From Ruminococcus sp. YRD2003 (GTDB lineage Bacteria > Bacillota > Clostridia > Oscillospirales > Ruminococcaceae): 64,000 nucleotides of DNA. Position 1 is the first letter of the stretch; every line of letters starts with the position of its first letter. Below the pieces are notes generated by a model. It did not search any database, was not told where the DNA came from, and saw only the letters and a program-made list of their open reading frames with translations. A program made the position numbers and the translations under genes. The DNA lies in NCBI GenBank assembly GCA_900109435.1, contig FNZT01000006.1:179190-243189 (forward strand), given 5' to 3'. Shown here in pieces: positions 42,964-53,528 of the stretch.

Positions 42964-44940
42964 TTGAAAACAAAGTTTCCTGTGATATATTTCGTTCCGC
43001 TGGCAATATTGCTCGCGGATATCACATTCGTTTCGGCATCCGTATACACCGAGCGGTATGTTCCCGCGCTTATCGGCTGCGGAATAGCCGGCGCTCTTAT
43101 ACTCATAATGATGATAGTCTCGCTGGTCTACTCCAAGAACTCGCTCAGACACTTCTCAAAGATGAACACTCACCTTGAAACTTCCGCGGCACAGTATATG
43201 CACACGCTGCCTGCTCCCGTCGCGATAATCGACGACAGTCGTGACATCGTGTGGTACAATCAGGTGTTCGCCGAGAAGATAAGCCTCGGCTCTGACGCTT
43301 ACGGACGCAGCTTCGGTGATTATGTGCAGCTTGACCTCGACTCGCTGCTGACAGACGGCTTTGCCTACTGCCACGTCAACGGCTCGGTCTACAAAGTCGT
43401 CAGTGAGGAGTTCAAGGAGAAAGATTTATCCTTCAGCATCATACACTTCAGCGACGAGACCTCTTACTTCAACCTCAGAAAGCGCTTTGACGAGGAGCAC
43501 CCGAACGTGGTCATCCTCTCAATAGACAACTACGACGAGATAATGCAGAACGCAAAGGAGAGCGAAAAGGCGCTCGCCTCGGTCGAGACGGAGCAGCTCA
43601 TCGAAAAGTTCATGAGCAGCACGAACGGCTTCATCAAAAAGATATCCTCGAACACGTTCTACGCAGTCATTGAGAACCGCCACCTTGAAGAAAAGATAAC
43701 AAACAAGTTCAAGATACTGGATATGGCCCGCAATATCAAGATAGCAGGCAAGTACCCCCTCACCTTCTCCATAGGCGTGGGACAGGGCGCTTCCTCCCTC
43801 GCCGAGAGCGAAAAAATAGCCCGTCAGTGCCTTGATATGGCGCTCGGACGCGGCGGCGACCAAGCCGTAGTCAAGACCGACAGCGGCTTCCGATTCTTCG
43901 GCGGCGTATCCAAGGGCGTTGAGAAGATGTCACGCGCCAAGACGCGTATCATAGCAAACGCTATGGAGGACGTCATCCGCAACTCCAACAAGGTCTACAT
44001 CATGGGTCACCGCTTCGGCGACCTCGATTCAGTCGGAGCTTCGTGCGGTCTTGCAGGAGCCATACGGCTTCTCGGCAAAGAGGTACATATTGTCGTCGAC
44101 AGGAACAAAAACCTTGCCTCGCATCTCATAGACCTCGTAGAATCACAGTCAGAGAGAGACCTGTTCGTCACTCCGTCCGCGGCTGTATCGTCGGTCGAGA
44201 ACAACGACCTGCTCATAGTCGTCGACACCCACAATCGCGACTTCATCGAGAGCCGCGAGCTCTATGACAGGATAAAGCGCGTAATAATCATCGACCACCA
44301 CCGCAAGACGGTAAACTATATCGACAACGCGGTCATCTTCCACCACGAGCCGTACGCTTCTTCGGCTTCGGAAATGGTGACCGAGCTCATACAGTATTTC
44401 AGCTTCGACACTGACGACAACCTCCCAAGCATATGCGCGGAGGCTCTGCTCTCGGGCATCATGCTCGACACCAAGAACTTCGTTATGCGCACGGGAGTAA
44501 GGACATTTGAAGCCGCCGCTTACCTCAAAAAGCAGGGCGCGGATACAGTATCCGTAAAGCTTCTGTTCTCGAACTCCTTCGACGCATACAAGCGAAAGAC
44601 TCAGGTGGTCGCAAATGCGAAGCTCCACAAGAAATGCGCTATCGCAGTCGCTGACTTCAAGTCGGACGATATCCGCGTAGTCGCTCCGCAGGCAGCCGAC
44701 GAGCTGCTCAGTATCTCCGACGTTGACGCATCGTTCGTGGTCTACTCCACGGGCAGTGTCACCAATATATCTGCCCGCTCGCTCGGCGCACTGAATGTTC
44801 AGGTCGTAATGGAGGAGCTCGGCGGAGGCGGTCACCAGACAATGGCTGCCGCTCAGCTTGAAAACACTTCCCTCCAGGAAGCCGTCAAGCTTCTGATAAA
44901 TGCCATAGATTCAAGACAGGAAGAAACATACACCGAATAA
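42964..44940 (+). CDS. gdpP: Cyclic-di-AMP phosphodiesterase GdpP
   Basis: 658 residues, starting at a TTG with GGAGG eight bases upstream; no ATG fits. Two N-terminal membrane helices, a PAS-like domain (about 65-150), a degenerate GGDEF domain (150-300) and a C-terminal DHH/DHHA1 phosphodiesterase. Catalytic motifs: [12 protein letters not shown] (His349), VDTHNRD and IIDHHRKTV (Asp444-His445-His446), then [13 protein letters not shown] in DHHA1. It hydrolyses c-di-AMP to pApA, affecting wall stress and potassium homeostasis. It lies 58 bases after rnj and 19 before rplI, the usual Firmicute order. Confidence 0.94.
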   Translation: MKTKFPVIYFVPLAILLADITFVSASVYTERYVPALIGCGIAGALILIMMIVSLVYSKNSLRHFSKMNTHLETSAAQYMHTLPAPVAIIDDSRDIVWYNQVFAEKISLGSDAYGRSFGDYVQLDLDSLLTDGFAYCHVNGSVYKVVSEEFKEKDLSFSIIHFSDETSYFNLRKRFDEEHPNVVILSIDNYDEIMQNAKESEKALASVETEQLIEKFMSSTNGFIKKISSNTFYAVIENRHLEEKITNKFKILDMARNIKIAGKYPLTFSIGVGQGASSLAESEKIARQCLDMALGRGGDQAVVKTDSGFRFFGGVSKGVEKMSRAKTRIIANAMEDVIRNSNKVYIMGHRFGDLDSVGASCGLAGAIRLLGKEVHIVVDRNKNLASHLIDLVESQSERDLFVTPSAAVSSVENNDLLIVVDTHNRDFIESRELYDRIKRVIIIDHHRKTVNYIDNAVIFHHEPYASSASEMVTELIQYFSFDTDDNLPSICAEALLSGIMLDTKNFVMRTGVRTFEAAAYLKKQGADTVSVKLLFSNSFDAYKRKTQVVANAKLHKKCAIAVADFKSDDIRVVAPQAADELLSISDVDASFVVYSTGSVTNISARSLGALNVQVVMEELGGGGHQTMAAAQLENTSLQEAVKLLINAIDSRQEETYTE

Positions 44941-44959
44941 ACCGAAAGGACAGGATAAT

Positions 44960-45406
44960 ATGAAGGTAATCTACTTACAGGATGTAAAAGGCTCGGGCAA
45001 AAAGGGCGAAATGAAAAATGTAGCAGACGGCTATGCAAGGAATATGCTCCTCCCCAAGGGTCTCGCTGTGGAGGCTACTCCCGAGAACATCAACAAGCTC
45101 AACGGACAGAAGGCATCCGCTCAGCACAAGATAGACATGGACGTCAAGGCTGCCAATGAGGCTGCTGCCGCCGTAAAGGGCAAGCAGGTCGTTATCAAGG
45201 CTAAGGCAGGCTCTAACGACAGGCTCTTCGGCTCTGTGACTTCTGCTCACGTGGCTGAGGCGCTCGACGCTCAGTTCGGCGTCAAGATTGACAAGAAGAA
45301 GATAACACTCAGCACCGATATCAAGAACTTCGGCTCCTACAAAGCGACTATCAAGTTCTACACTGGCATATCCGAGACCATTGACGTCGAGGTAATCGAA
45401 GGATAA
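44960..45406 (+). CDS. rplI: 50S ribosomal protein L9
   Basis: 148 residues, full length. The N-terminal rRNA-binding domain [21 protein letters not shown] and [17 protein letters not shown] are diagnostic; a long helix connects to the C-terminal domain, with [14 protein letters not shown]. Its last stop base is the first base of the dnaB start codon, indicating coupled translation. Confidence 0.97.
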   Translation: MKVIYLQDVKGSGKKGEMKNVADGYARNMLLPKGLAVEATPENINKLNGQKASAQHKIDMDVKAANEAAAAVKGKQVVIKAKAGSNDRLFGSVTSAHVAEALDAQFGVKIDKKKITLSTDIKNFGSYKATIKFYTGISETIDVEVIEG

Positions 45407-46758
45407 TGGAAAACACCGTAATGATACCCGACAGTGACCTCCCGCACAGCACCGACGCCGAACAATCCGTCATCGGAGCCATACTCTCCGACCCGACTGT
45501 AGCTCCGCTGGTCATCGAGAAGGTCAGAGCCGAGTATTTTTTCACAGAGCAGCACAAGGCTATCTTCGGTATCATAGTGCGTATGTTTACATCGGGTATG
45601 CCGATAGACATCGTAACTGTCCTGAACGAAGCCGAGAAAATGCATATTTTCGAGTCTCCTGCCGAGGGCAGACGCTACCTCGCCGAGATAGCGAATACGC
45701 TCCCCACTACCGAGAACATCGAAAGCTACTGCAAGATAGTCGCGGACAAGTATCTCATAAGAAGCCTCGGCTATACCGCGAGAACTATCCTCGAGGAGAT
45801 ACACGGCGGTGAACAGGACGCATCGCTCCTGCTCGACTCCGCCGAGCAGCGTATCTACGATATCAGACAAGGCAGAAGTGTACAGGGGCTCGCTCCCATA
45901 GGCGACGCCGTCCTCGAGGCATATGACCGCCTCGGCAAGATAACAGGTGAAGACAAGGACAAATATGTCGGCGCCAAGACGGGATACACTCTCCTTGATA
46001 CGATAACATCGGGCCTTAACAAGTCCGACCTCATCATCATCGCTGCCCGCCCTGGTATGGGCAAGACCTCGTTCGCGATGAATATCGCTACAAATGTCGC
46101 CCGCAGGGAAAATGCCAAGGACGTCGTTATATTCAACCTCGAAATGTCCAAGGAGCAGCTCGCGACGCGTCTGCTCTCAACGGAGGCGCTCGTTGAGTCA
46201 AGCTCGCTCCGAAACGGACGCATACAGAGCGACGAATGGGCAAGACTTGCCGCAAGCGCCGCCTACCTCAGCACATTCCCTATGTATATAGATGATACTG
46301 CCAGTATGACGGTACAACAGATGAAGGCGAAGCTCCGCCGAGTGAAAGACCTCGGGCTTGTCATCATCGACTATCTCCAGCTAATGGAATCGACCTCGAA
46401 GTCAGACAACCGTGTTACCGTCATCTCCGAGATAACGCGTCAGCTAAAGGTAATGGCTAAGGAGCTGAACGTTCCCGTCGTGCTCCTTTCACAACTCTCG
46501 CGAGCGGTCGAAAGCAGAAACGACAAGCGCCCCATGCTCTCGGACCTGCGTGAATCGGGTTCTATCGAGCAGGACGCCGATATCGTCCTCTTCCTCTACC
46601 GTGATGCATACTACAACAAGGAGAGCACGCGCCAAAACGTTTCCGAGTGTATCGTCGCCAAGAACCGTCACGGTGAAGTCGGCTCCGTCGAACTCATATG
46701 GGACGGACAGTTCACGCGATTCTCCAATATGGACACTTCCACTCCGCCAGAGGGATAA
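45406..46758 (+). CDS. dnaB: Replicative DNA helicase
   Basis: 450 residues. DnaB-N domain (PHSTDAEQSVIGAILSDP), linker, then a RecA-fold ATPase with Walker A ARPGMGKTSFAMNIA, Walker B LGLVIIDYLQLM and the arginine-finger region LSQLSRAVESRNDKRPMLSDLRESG. It unwinds the replication fork as a hexamer. TAATG overlap with rplI; tilS begins one base after its stop. Confidence 0.97.
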   Translation: MENTVMIPDSDLPHSTDAEQSVIGAILSDPTVAPLVIEKVRAEYFFTEQHKAIFGIIVRMFTSGMPIDIVTVLNEAEKMHIFESPAEGRRYLAEIANTLPTTENIESYCKIVADKYLIRSLGYTARTILEEIHGGEQDASLLLDSAEQRIYDIRQGRSVQGLAPIGDAVLEAYDRLGKITGEDKDKYVGAKTGYTLLDTITSGLNKSDLIIIAARPGMGKTSFAMNIATNVARRENAKDVVIFNLEMSKEQLATRLLSTEALVESSSLRNGRIQSDEWARLAASAAYLSTFPMYIDDTASMTVQQMKAKLRRVKDLGLVIIDYLQLMESTSKSDNRVTVISEITRQLKVMAKELNVPVVLLSQLSRAVESRNDKRPMLSDLRESGSIEQDADIVLFLYRDAYYNKESTRQNVSECIVAKNRHGEVGSVELIWDGQFTRFSNMDTSTPPEG

Positions 46759-46759
46759 T

Positions 46760-48136
46760 ATGTTAGAAAAAATCGTCAAGCTCTCACATAAATACAATAT
46801 GTTCAACAGCGGCGACATCGTTGTCTGCGGTCTCTCGGGAGGCGCAGACAGCGTTTGTCTTTTACTGAGTCTTTGCGAGCTCCGCGAAAGGCTCGGGATA
46901 CAGGTCGAAGCCCTGCACGTCAACCACTGTCTGCGCGGCAGTGAGAGCGACCGCGATGAGGAGTTCTGCCGCAGTCTCTGCAAAAAGCTCGGAGTGCTGT
47001 TCACCGCGGAGAGGTGTGACGTCAGCAGATACGCGGCTGAGAAGTCGCTCTCTACCGAGCTTGCCGCGCGCGAGCTCAGATATGAAATCTTCCTCAGAAA
47101 TACTCAGGGCAAACTGTTAGCCACAGCTCACAATGCTGATGACGACCTCGAAACCGTGCTGCTCAACCTCGCAAGAGGCACGGCTCTGAAAGGACTTGCG
47201 GGGATACCTCCCGTCCGCGGGAACATCGTACGCCCCCTTCTTGCGGTCACACGCGCCGAAATAGAGGCATTTCTCGCCGAACGCGGTCAGGACTTCGTCA
47301 CCGACAGCACCAACCTCTCCGACGACTACACCCGCAATAAGATACGCCACCGCATAATCCCGCTTCTGCGCGAAATAAACCCGTCGCTGAACAGGACATT
47401 CGTCAGCTCGGCAGACAGTCTGCGCGACGAAAACGCCTATATAGAAGCGATGACGGACTCTGCCGAGAATGAGTGCCTGTCGGGAAACAAGCTGACAGGA
47501 CTCGCAGGATATGACACCGTGATACGCTCGCGCTGCATATCAAGACTGCTCGTCAGGAACAAGCTGCCCGTCTCGCACGAGAGGCTGCGCGAATGCGAGC
47601 AGATACTCATACACGGCGGAAAGCTCAATGTTTCGGGAGATATCTACTTCATCTCCGACGGAACTTCCGCAGAACTGAAAGCAATCCCCGCGAATGAAGC
47701 CCCCAAGGAGGCAGCGGCTCTGCTGAAGGTCGGTAAAAACTCGATATTCAGCGGCGTAACACTGATATGCGAGCTGCTCGGAAAGGAAGAATACGACAAG
47801 CACCGAGATGTTAACAAAAAATTAACATTTTACGTGTTAGATTATGATAAAATAAAAGGTGAAGCTGTGCTTAGAAGCCGTAGGAACGGCGATAAGATAC
47901 AGCTCTGCGGACGTGACTTTCGCTCGTCCGTGAAGAAACTTATCAATGAAAAGATCCCGCCCGAGGAGAGAAGTACCCTTCACTTCATCGAGGACAGTGA
48001 GGGTACCGTTTTTGCAGAAAAGCTCGGTATCGCCCAGCGCGTCGCTCCCGACGGGAATACTAAGCGGCTGTTTGTCATTTCAGTCGTGAATGATAAACAG
48101 GAATGGAGTGAAGCAATTGACACCAAGAAGAAATAA
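46760..48136 (+). CDS. tilS: tRNA(Ile)-lysidine synthase
   Basis: 458 residues from the ATG at 46760, directly after the dnaB stop; the frame is open further upstream but only shadows dnaB. PP-loop SGGADS (26-31), [24 protein letters not shown], and the [25 protein letters not shown] segment are typical. The C-terminal TilS domain (about 375-450) recognises tRNA. It makes lysidine at C34 of tRNA-Ile(CAU), essential for AUA decoding. The end overlaps the ftsH start by 20 bases. Confidence 0.95.
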   Translation: MLEKIVKLSHKYNMFNSGDIVVCGLSGGADSVCLLLSLCELRERLGIQVEALHVNHCLRGSESDRDEEFCRSLCKKLGVLFTAERCDVSRYAAEKSLSTELAARELRYEIFLRNTQGKLLATAHNADDDLETVLLNLARGTALKGLAGIPPVRGNIVRPLLAVTRAEIEAFLAERGQDFVTDSTNLSDDYTRNKIRHRIIPLLREINPSLNRTFVSSADSLRDENAYIEAMTDSAENECLSGNKLTGLAGYDTVIRSRCISRLLVRNKLPVSHERLRECEQILIHGGKLNVSGDIYFISDGTSAELKAIPANEAPKEAAALLKVGKNSIFSGVTLICELLGKEEYDKHRDVNKKLTFYVLDYDKIKGEAVLRSRRNGDKIQLCGRDFRSSVKKLINEKIPPEERSTLHFIEDSEGTVFAEKLGIAQRVAPDGNTKRLFVISVVNDKQEWSEAIDTKKK

Positions 48137-50042
48137 AGGCATACTTACCTACATCTTTATCCTACTCATCGCAGTTTTCTGTATCTATTTCGTAAGCTCA
48201 AAATTCGCGGACAAAGCCGAGCACGTCGATTATACCACAATTATCGAGTATTTCGACAACTACCGCGTGTCCTACTATGAGCTCGACCTCGGTACGGGAG
48301 AGCTCACCTACGAGCTTGACGGCGATGGCGTAAAGAAGAAGTACAATGTCCCCAATGTGGACATCTTCCTCATGGATACCAAGGACTATCGTCAGAACTA
48401 CAACGCCGACCATGATGAGCCGCTGAAACAGGACTACATCAAGATAACCGACAGAACATGGCTCTATTCGATAGTGCCTGTGGTACTCACAGTGCTGCTC
48501 GGTATCGGCATACTCTACTTCCTCATGAAGCAGAGCAGCGGCGGCGGGAAGTATACCTCCTTCGGCAAGGCTACCCTGAAGGCACAGGCTGACACCCGCA
48601 AGGCTACATTCGCGGACGTAGCAGGTGCGGACGAAGAAAAACAGGAATTGCAGGAGATAGTCGACTTTCTGAAACATCCCAACAAATACGCAAGCATAGG
48701 CGCTAAGGTTCCGAAGGGCGTACTGCTCCTCGGTCCTCCCGGTACAGGTAAGACCCTCCTCGCACGAGCTGTTGCAGGCGAGGTAGGCTGTCCGTTCTTC
48801 CCGATATCGGGCTCGGACTTCGTTGAGATGTTCGTCGGCGTCGGAGCTTCACGTGTGCGCGACCTCTTCGAGCAGGCGAAAAAGCACGCTCCGTCGATAA
48901 TCTTCATCGACGAGATAGACGCTGTAGGCCGTCACAGAGGCGCAGGTCTCGGAGGCGGTCACGACGAGCGTGAGCAGACCCTCAATCAGCTCCTCGTTGA
49001 AATGGACGGCTTTACAGGCAATGAAAGCGTTATCGTTATCGCTGCTACGAACCGCCGTGATATACTCGACCCCGCACTGCTTCGTCCGGGTCGTTTTGAC
49101 AGACAGATAGTTGTCGGATATCCCGATGTCAAGGGCAGAGAGGATATCCTCAAAGTCCACGCAAAGAACAAGCCCCTCGGTCCTGATGTTGACCTCAAGG
49201 TCATTGCGCAGACAACACAGGGCTTTACGGGTGCTGACCTCGAGAATCTCCTCAACGAAGCCGCTCTCCTCGCAGCCCGCAATAACAGAAAGGCTATCAC
49301 CGAGAAGGACATCGAAGAGGCTACTCTTAAAGTCATCGCAGGTCCCGAAAAGAAGTCGCGTATCGTCACCGAGCACGACAAGAAGGTCACTGCCTATCAC
49401 GAGGCAGGCCACGCTGTTGCGGCGTATAACCTCCCCACGCAGGATAAGGTACACCAGGTAACGATAATCCAGCGCGGCATGGCGGCAGGTCTGACGGTGA
49501 CCCGTCCGGATACGGATGACAGGCACGTTTCACGCAATCAGATGCGCGAGAGCATCATAATGCTGCTCGGCGGACGAGTTGCGGAGGAGACCTTCCTCGA
49601 CGATATCTGCACGGGGGCATCAAATGATATCGAGAGAGCTACCAATGTAGCACGCAGCATGGTCACAAAGTACGGCTTCTCCGACAAGATAGGAACTGTC
49701 GTTTACGGCTCTGACAGCGACGAGGTATTCCTCGGCAAGGACTACGGTCACACCAAGAATTACAGCGAGGCTATCGCGGCTGAGATAGACGAAGAGGTCA
49801 AGTCAATCATTGAAAAGGCTTACTCGGAGTGCAGAGTTATAATCAAAGCTAATACCGATAAAATGCATCTGCTCGCAAAGTATCTGCTCAAATTCGAGAA
49901 GATAAACGGAGATGACTTCGAGCGGCTGATGAAAGGTGAGATAACCGAGGCTGATATCGAAAAGGAAGAACAAGTCAAGGAGGAAGCCCCCGGGACCTCT
50001 GAGACTGCCGAATCCGAATCAAATACCGAATCGAACGAATAA
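48117..50042 (+). CDS. ftsH: ATP-dependent zinc metalloprotease FtsH
   Basis: 641 residues if started at the TTG at 48117, which has GGAGTG at six bases. The in-frame ATG at 48090 lacks a ribosome site but cannot be excluded. Two membrane helices flank an extracytoplasmic domain (about 30-115). AAA+ motifs [19 protein letters not shown] and [17 protein letters not shown] precede the zinc-binding HEAGH and the downstream Asp-containing [13 protein letters not shown]. The C-terminal tail is acidic and Ser/Glu-rich. It degrades membrane and regulatory proteins. It is last in the operon; no hpt gene lies between tilS and ftsH, unlike Bacillus. Confidence 0.95.
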   Translation: MTPRRNKGILTYIFILLIAVFCIYFVSSKFADKAEHVDYTTIIEYFDNYRVSYYELDLGTGELTYELDGDGVKKKYNVPNVDIFLMDTKDYRQNYNADHDEPLKQDYIKITDRTWLYSIVPVVLTVLLGIGILYFLMKQSSGGGKYTSFGKATLKAQADTRKATFADVAGADEEKQELQEIVDFLKHPNKYASIGAKVPKGVLLLGPPGTGKTLLARAVAGEVGCPFFPISGSDFVEMFVGVGASRVRDLFEQAKKHAPSIIFIDEIDAVGRHRGAGLGGGHDEREQTLNQLLVEMDGFTGNESVIVIAATNRRDILDPALLRPGRFDRQIVVGYPDVKGREDILKVHAKNKPLGPDVDLKVIAQTTQGFTGADLENLLNEAALLAARNNRKAITEKDIEEATLKVIAGPEKKSRIVTEHDKKVTAYHEAGHAVAAYNLPTQDKVHQVTIIQRGMAAGLTVTRPDTDDRHVSRNQMRESIIMLLGGRVAEETFLDDICTGASNDIERATNVARSMVTKYGFSDKIGTVVYGSDSDEVFLGKDYGHTKNYSEAIAAEIDEEVKSIIEKAYSECRVIIKANTDKMHLLAKYLLKFEKINGDDFERLMKGEITEADIEKEEQVKEEAPGTSETAESESNTESNE

Positions 50043-50048
50043 TATTAT

Positions 50049-50077
50049 GACCCGCAGTGAAAAACTGCGGGTCTTTT
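50049..50077 (+). terminator. Terminator of the rnj-ftsH operon
   Basis: Perfect 10-bp stem GACCCGCAGT / ACTGCGGGTC with loop GAAAA, followed by TTTT. Confidence 0.92.
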
Positions 50078-50132
50078 CATGAAAGCCGTTCCGCACATAC
50101 GCGCGTGACAATTGGAAATATGCCGCAAGATG

Positions 50133-50181
50133 TTGACTAATCAGTTTTTTTGTGGTAGAATAGTATAGTGATATACTATTC
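50133..50181 (+). promoter_or_regulatory. Promoter with overlapping palindromic operator
   Basis: TTGACT (50133-50138), 17-base spacer, TAGAAT (50156-50161). A perfect 10-bp inverted repeat, GAATAGTATA-GTGA-TATACTATTC (50158-50181), starts inside the -10 and covers the transcription start. That position suits a repressor. Confidence 0.75.
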
Positions 50182-50202
50182 CACTTTTAAGGAGGTCTCA
50201 TC

Positions 50203-50625
50203 ATGGCAAGAGAAGATATCGACTACGTCTGGACTGACAAAAAGAGGACGCTGTTCGGGCTTCCGTGGTCGTTCACGCGATACTACCTCACAGAAACCAA
50301 GTTCATAACTCAGGTCGGCTTCCTCACTGTAAAAGAGGACGAGATAGACCTGTACAAGATAATCGACAAGTCCGTCAGCAGGCCATTATTCCAGCGAATG
50401 TTCGGATGCGGAACTATCACTATCCACTCCAAGGACGCTGATACCCCGACGAAGATTGTTCACTGCGTTAAGAACGTCCGTCAGGTATCCAACCTCATAG
50501 ACAAGTACCTCAACCGTATGCGCGACAGATATGGCATTCGCGGCAGAGATATGGTCGGTATCATGCATGGAGACCACAGTGACCATGACCACGACGATTT
50601 TGACCACGACCACTACGATTATTGA
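50203..50625 (+). CDS. Single bPH2-domain protein with His/Asp-rich C-terminal tail
   Basis: 140 residues. The body is one bPH2 (YdbS/YdbT-type) domain: RTLFGLPWSFTRYYLTETKFITQVGFLTVKEDEIDLYKIIDKS and GCGTITIHSKDADTPTKIVHCVKNV. No membrane helix. The last 20 residues (GDHSDHDHDDFDHDHYDY) contain six His and many Asp, a likely divalent-metal-binding tail. AAGGAGG precedes the ATG. Its promoter carries a perfect palindrome, so metal- or stress-controlled expression is plausible but unproven. Confidence 0.8.
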   Translation: MAREDIDYVWTDKKRTLFGLPWSFTRYYLTETKFITQVGFLTVKEDEIDLYKIIDKSVSRPLFQRMFGCGTITIHSKDADTPTKIVHCVKNVRQVSNLIDKYLNRMRDRYGIRGRDMVGIMHGDHSDHDHDDFDHDHYDY

Positions 50626-50642
50626 GCTTTCGGAGTATTAAA

Positions 50643-51707
50643 ATGTTACCCTTCATAAAAGAAAAAGTTTCAACATGGGATAAGCTCAAGGCTGAGACGC
50701 GTCCTATCTTCATATACGGTATGGGCGACGGAGCTTTGAAGATAATGTCAGTTTTCAGAGAAAAAGGCATAGTCCTTTCAGGTATTTTCGCAAGCGATGA
50801 TTTCGTGCGCGGTCACTCCTTTGAGGGCTATCGCGTACACAAGCTGTCGGAAATAGAAGAAATGGTCGACGATTTCGTAGTTGTACTTGCTTTTGCGGCA
50901 GGTTATCAGGAGATAGTCGACAAGATCCACGAGATAGCCGCCAAACACCCCCTGCTCGTTCCCGATGTACCTGTAGCGGGCGGCGGTCTGTTCACGTATG
51001 AATACTGCGTCGAGAACGCTGAGAAGATACAGCAGGTATACGACAGCCTTGCGGATGACTACTCCCGCAAAGTTTATGCCAATATCATCAACTTCAAGAT
51101 AAGCGGCAATATCGACTATCTCACAAGCGTCACTACTCCCAAGGCTGAGATATACAAGGATATTATCAAGCCTCATATGTATGAGACATACGTCGACCTC
51201 GGCGCTTACAACGGCGACACTATCCGCGAGATGCTCGAGTTCACTCACGGCAGATACGCTGCGATATATGCTCTCGAACCCGACAGGAAGAACTTCAAGA
51301 AGCTTGCTAAGTTCGTGGACGGTATGCCCCATGTCTACGCGTTCAACGCAGCTGTATGGAGCACTGATACCGAGCTCCCGTTCGCTTCAAAGGCAGGCAG
51401 GCAGTCGGCTATTTCAGCTTCTGCGGAGACAACGGTCGAGGCACGCTCTGTCGACAGTATTCTCGGAAAGCGCGCGGCTACGATAATCAAAATGGATGTC
51501 GAGGGATTCGAGCGCGAGGCTATATGGGGAGCTTCTCAGAATATCGCCCGAAATTCACCGAAGATGATGGTTTCGCTCTACCACAGGAACGAGGATATCT
51601 TCGAGCTTCCGCTCTTGCTCAAAACGATAAATCCCAACTACAAGCTCTATATCAGGCATCAGCTCTATATCCCCGCATGGGAGACGAATCTGTATGCAGT
51701 AACATAA
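50643..51707 (+). CDS. FkbM-family methyltransferase with N-terminal nucleotide-binding-like domain
   Basis: 354 residues from the ATG at 50643 with CGGAG upstream; the frame is open to 50622 from a TTG. The N-terminal ~110 residues (RPIFIYGMGDGALKIMSVFREKG, then IFASDDFVRG) look like a Rossmann-type segment seen in sugar-modifying proteins. The C-terminal FkbM methyltransferase domain has the SAM-binding YVDLGAYNGDTIREML, IYALEPDRKNFKKL and IKMDVEGFE. Its substrate is probably a sugar or polysaccharide. It is cotranscribed with the bPH2/His-tail gene 17 bases upstream. Confidence 0.85.
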   Translation: MLPFIKEKVSTWDKLKAETRPIFIYGMGDGALKIMSVFREKGIVLSGIFASDDFVRGHSFEGYRVHKLSEIEEMVDDFVVVLAFAAGYQEIVDKIHEIAAKHPLLVPDVPVAGGGLFTYEYCVENAEKIQQVYDSLADDYSRKVYANIINFKISGNIDYLTSVTTPKAEIYKDIIKPHMYETYVDLGAYNGDTIREMLEFTHGRYAAIYALEPDRKNFKKLAKFVDGMPHVYAFNAAVWSTDTELPFASKAGRQSAISASAETTVEARSVDSILGKRAATIIKMDVEGFEREAIWGASQNIARNSPKMMVSLYHRNEDIFELPLLLKTINPNYKLYIRHQLYIPAWETNLYAVT

Positions 51708-51712
51708 AAATC

Positions 51713-51757
51713 AACGGTCACCGAAAATGGAAGCTCCCTTTTCGGTGACCGTTTTTT
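51713..51757. terminator. Bidirectional terminator between FkbM and pyrB genes
   Basis: Perfect 15-bp stem AACGGTCACCGAAAA / TTTTCGGTGACCGTT with an 11-base loop, and T-runs on both strands. Confidence 0.93.
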
Positions 51758-52838
51758 ATATAAGTTTACGCTCGTCGCAGTATTCACATTCGAGGAGAGT
51801 TTCGTCCCCACTCGAACGGAAGCTCTTCGGTAGGTACTCTTCGTGGTTGGTGATACAGCGCGGGTTGTCGCAGCGCACGCCGCCGTATACCTTGCCTCTC
51901 AGGGTCTCGGAGCTCTTCTTGCCATCAAGCATCATCATTATCAGTGCCATTCTCGCAAATACGCCGTACTTTGCCTGAGTGAAATACATAGCACGGGGGT
52001 CCTCGTCGACCTCTACTGTTATCTCGTCAACTCTCGGCAGCGGATGCATGACTATCATATCCTGTCTTGCGAGCTGCATCTTCTTCTTGTCGAGAACATA
52101 GGTATTTTTCTGAGCAAGGTATTCCTCCTCACTGTCGAAGCGCTCCTGCTGAATACGCGTCATATAGAGCACATCGAGCTTGTCCATCGCCTCTTCGAGT
52201 GTGTGGACTTCCTCATACGTACTGCCGTTAGCCTTGATGATGTCCTTGATATAGACCGGCATTTTCAGCTTAGGAGTGGAGATAAAGATGAACTTGTTGT
52301 TCTCGAGCATACTCAGCGCCTTGCAGAGCGAATGAACTGTCCTGCCGTTGATGAGGTCGCCGCACATACCGATAGTAAGTCCCGACAGGCGCTTCTTCTC
52401 GATTTTGAGCGTGAGCAGGTCGGTGAGGGTCTGCGTGGGGTGGAGGTGTCCGCCGTCGCCCGCATTGATAACGGGACAGTCAGCGGTCAGCGAAGCCGCC
52501 TTTGCAGCACCCGCGACAGGATGACGGATAACGAGGATATCTGCATAGCTGCTGACAATCTTGGTGGTATCCTTGATAGTCTCGCCCTTTGCGACCGACG
52601 AATTTGCAGGATTATCGAAACCGATTATCTTTCCTCCGAGGCGGAGCATAGCGGTCTGAAATGACATCTGTGTGCGTGTTGAGGGCTCGTAGAAGAGTGT
52701 CGCCATGACCTTTCCCTCGCACTCGTGAGCGTACTTGACGGGGTCATTCTTGATGTTCTCACCGAGCTCGATGAGTTTCTTCCACCAAGCCACAGGAAAA
52801 TCGTTGAGGTCGATGAGATGCTGATATTCTGAATGCAT
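51756..52838 (-). CDS. pyrB: Aspartate carbamoyltransferase with fused PyrI-type zinc domain
   Basis: 360 residues. Residues 1-~310 are a catalytic PyrB: carbamoyl-phosphate loop FYEPSTRTQMSF, the RHPVAGAA segment, DGGHLHPTQTLTDLL and MHPLPRVDEI. The last ~40 residues resemble the zinc-binding end of the regulatory subunit PyrI: VRCDNPRCITNHEEYL followed by LECEYCDERKL, with four Cys. The nucleotide-binding half of PyrI is absent, so classic CTP/ATP allostery is not expected. Such PyrB-PyrI fusions are known, as in Thermotoga. It catalyses the first committed step of pyrimidine synthesis. Confidence 0.93.
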   Translation of the reverse strand: MHSEYQHLIDLNDFPVAWWKKLIELGENIKNDPVKYAHECEGKVMATLFYEPSTRTQMSFQTAMLRLGGKIIGFDNPANSSVAKGETIKDTTKIVSSYADILVIRHPVAGAAKAASLTADCPVINAGDGGHLHPTQTLTDLLTLKIEKKRLSGLTIGMCGDLINGRTVHSLCKALSMLENNKFIFISTPKLKMPVYIKDIIKANGSTYEEVHTLEEAMDKLDVLYMTRIQQERFDSEEEYLAQKNTYVLDKKKMQLARQDMIVMHPLPRVDEITVEVDEDPRAMYFTQAKYGVFARMALIMMMLDGKKSSETLRGKVYGGVRCDNPRCITNHEEYLPKSFRSSGDETLLECEYCDERKLI

Positions 52839-52859
52839 AATTTTTACCTCCGTTATCTT

Positions 52860-53528
52860 TTACAGTATCTTGCTTCCGTTTATCATCATTTCAAACTGCA
52901 CGCCGAGGAACTCCGATGCTCTGCGGCAGAGGAGCATACGGTTCATGAATATCTCAAAGTATTCCATGACCGAAGATATCTCCGTATCAATCTGTAATTC
53001 AAGGATTATCGAGGTGTTGCTGTCGTTGAAATGTACCTTCGAGAGCTCGACCGCATAATTGACACGGTCGTGGATATCGAATGTGAGCAGGTCATTGTTG
53101 CGGACTCTGCTCCTGCGCACATCGGTCTTGTCGCCGATTATCATAGCCGCAGATATCGGGTCGAGAGGCATACCCGTACCCTCGTCATGGTTGCCTATCG
53201 CAGCGATGACGGAGCATATCTCCGAGGCGGGCATACTCAGATTATCGAGTAGACGGAATGCCATAACAGCGCCGCTCTGAGCGTGGTCGATGCGGTTGAT
53301 GACATTGCCGATGTCATGCATCATCGAGGCGATACGAGCGAGCTCGACAGTGCGCTCGTCGTAGCCGAGAGTCTCGAGTATCATCGCAGAAGTCGCAGCA
53401 ACTCGCTCAACGTGCGGGAAGGAGTGCTCGGTATAGCCCATAGCTTCGAGAGTCTTGTCAGCACGCTGTATATACTCCATTATATCGGGATTTTGCTTGA
53501 TGTATTTGTATGTTACCAAACTTGCCAT
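52860..53528 (-). CDS. HD-domain phosphohydrolase
   Basis: 222 residues. HD motifs: HSFPHVERVA, the MMHDIGN His-Asp pair and NHDEGTG, with a terminal Asp in the GDKTDVRRSR segment. This is a stand-alone HD protein without a sensor domain. It lies 21 bases upstream of pyrB and its start abuts the stop of asnB, so the three genes are one unit. Substrate unknown; nucleotide hydrolysis is the family expectation. Confidence 0.86.
   Translation of the reverse strand: MASLVTYKYIKQNPDIMEYIQRADKTLEAMGYTEHSFPHVERVAATSAMILETLGYDERTVELARIASMMHDIGNVINRIDHAQSGAVMAFRLLDNLSMPASEICSVIAAIGNHDEGTGMPLDPISAAMIIGDKTDVRRSRVRNNDLLTFDIHDRVNYAVELSKVHFNDSNTSIILELQIDTEISSVMEYFEIFMNRMLLCRRASEFLGVQFEMMINGSKIL

Noticed and set aside
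46550-46759. Upstream extension of tilS into dnaB
   Set aside because: It overlaps the dnaB C-terminal coding region in another frame; the ATG right after the dnaB stop fits the family N-terminus.
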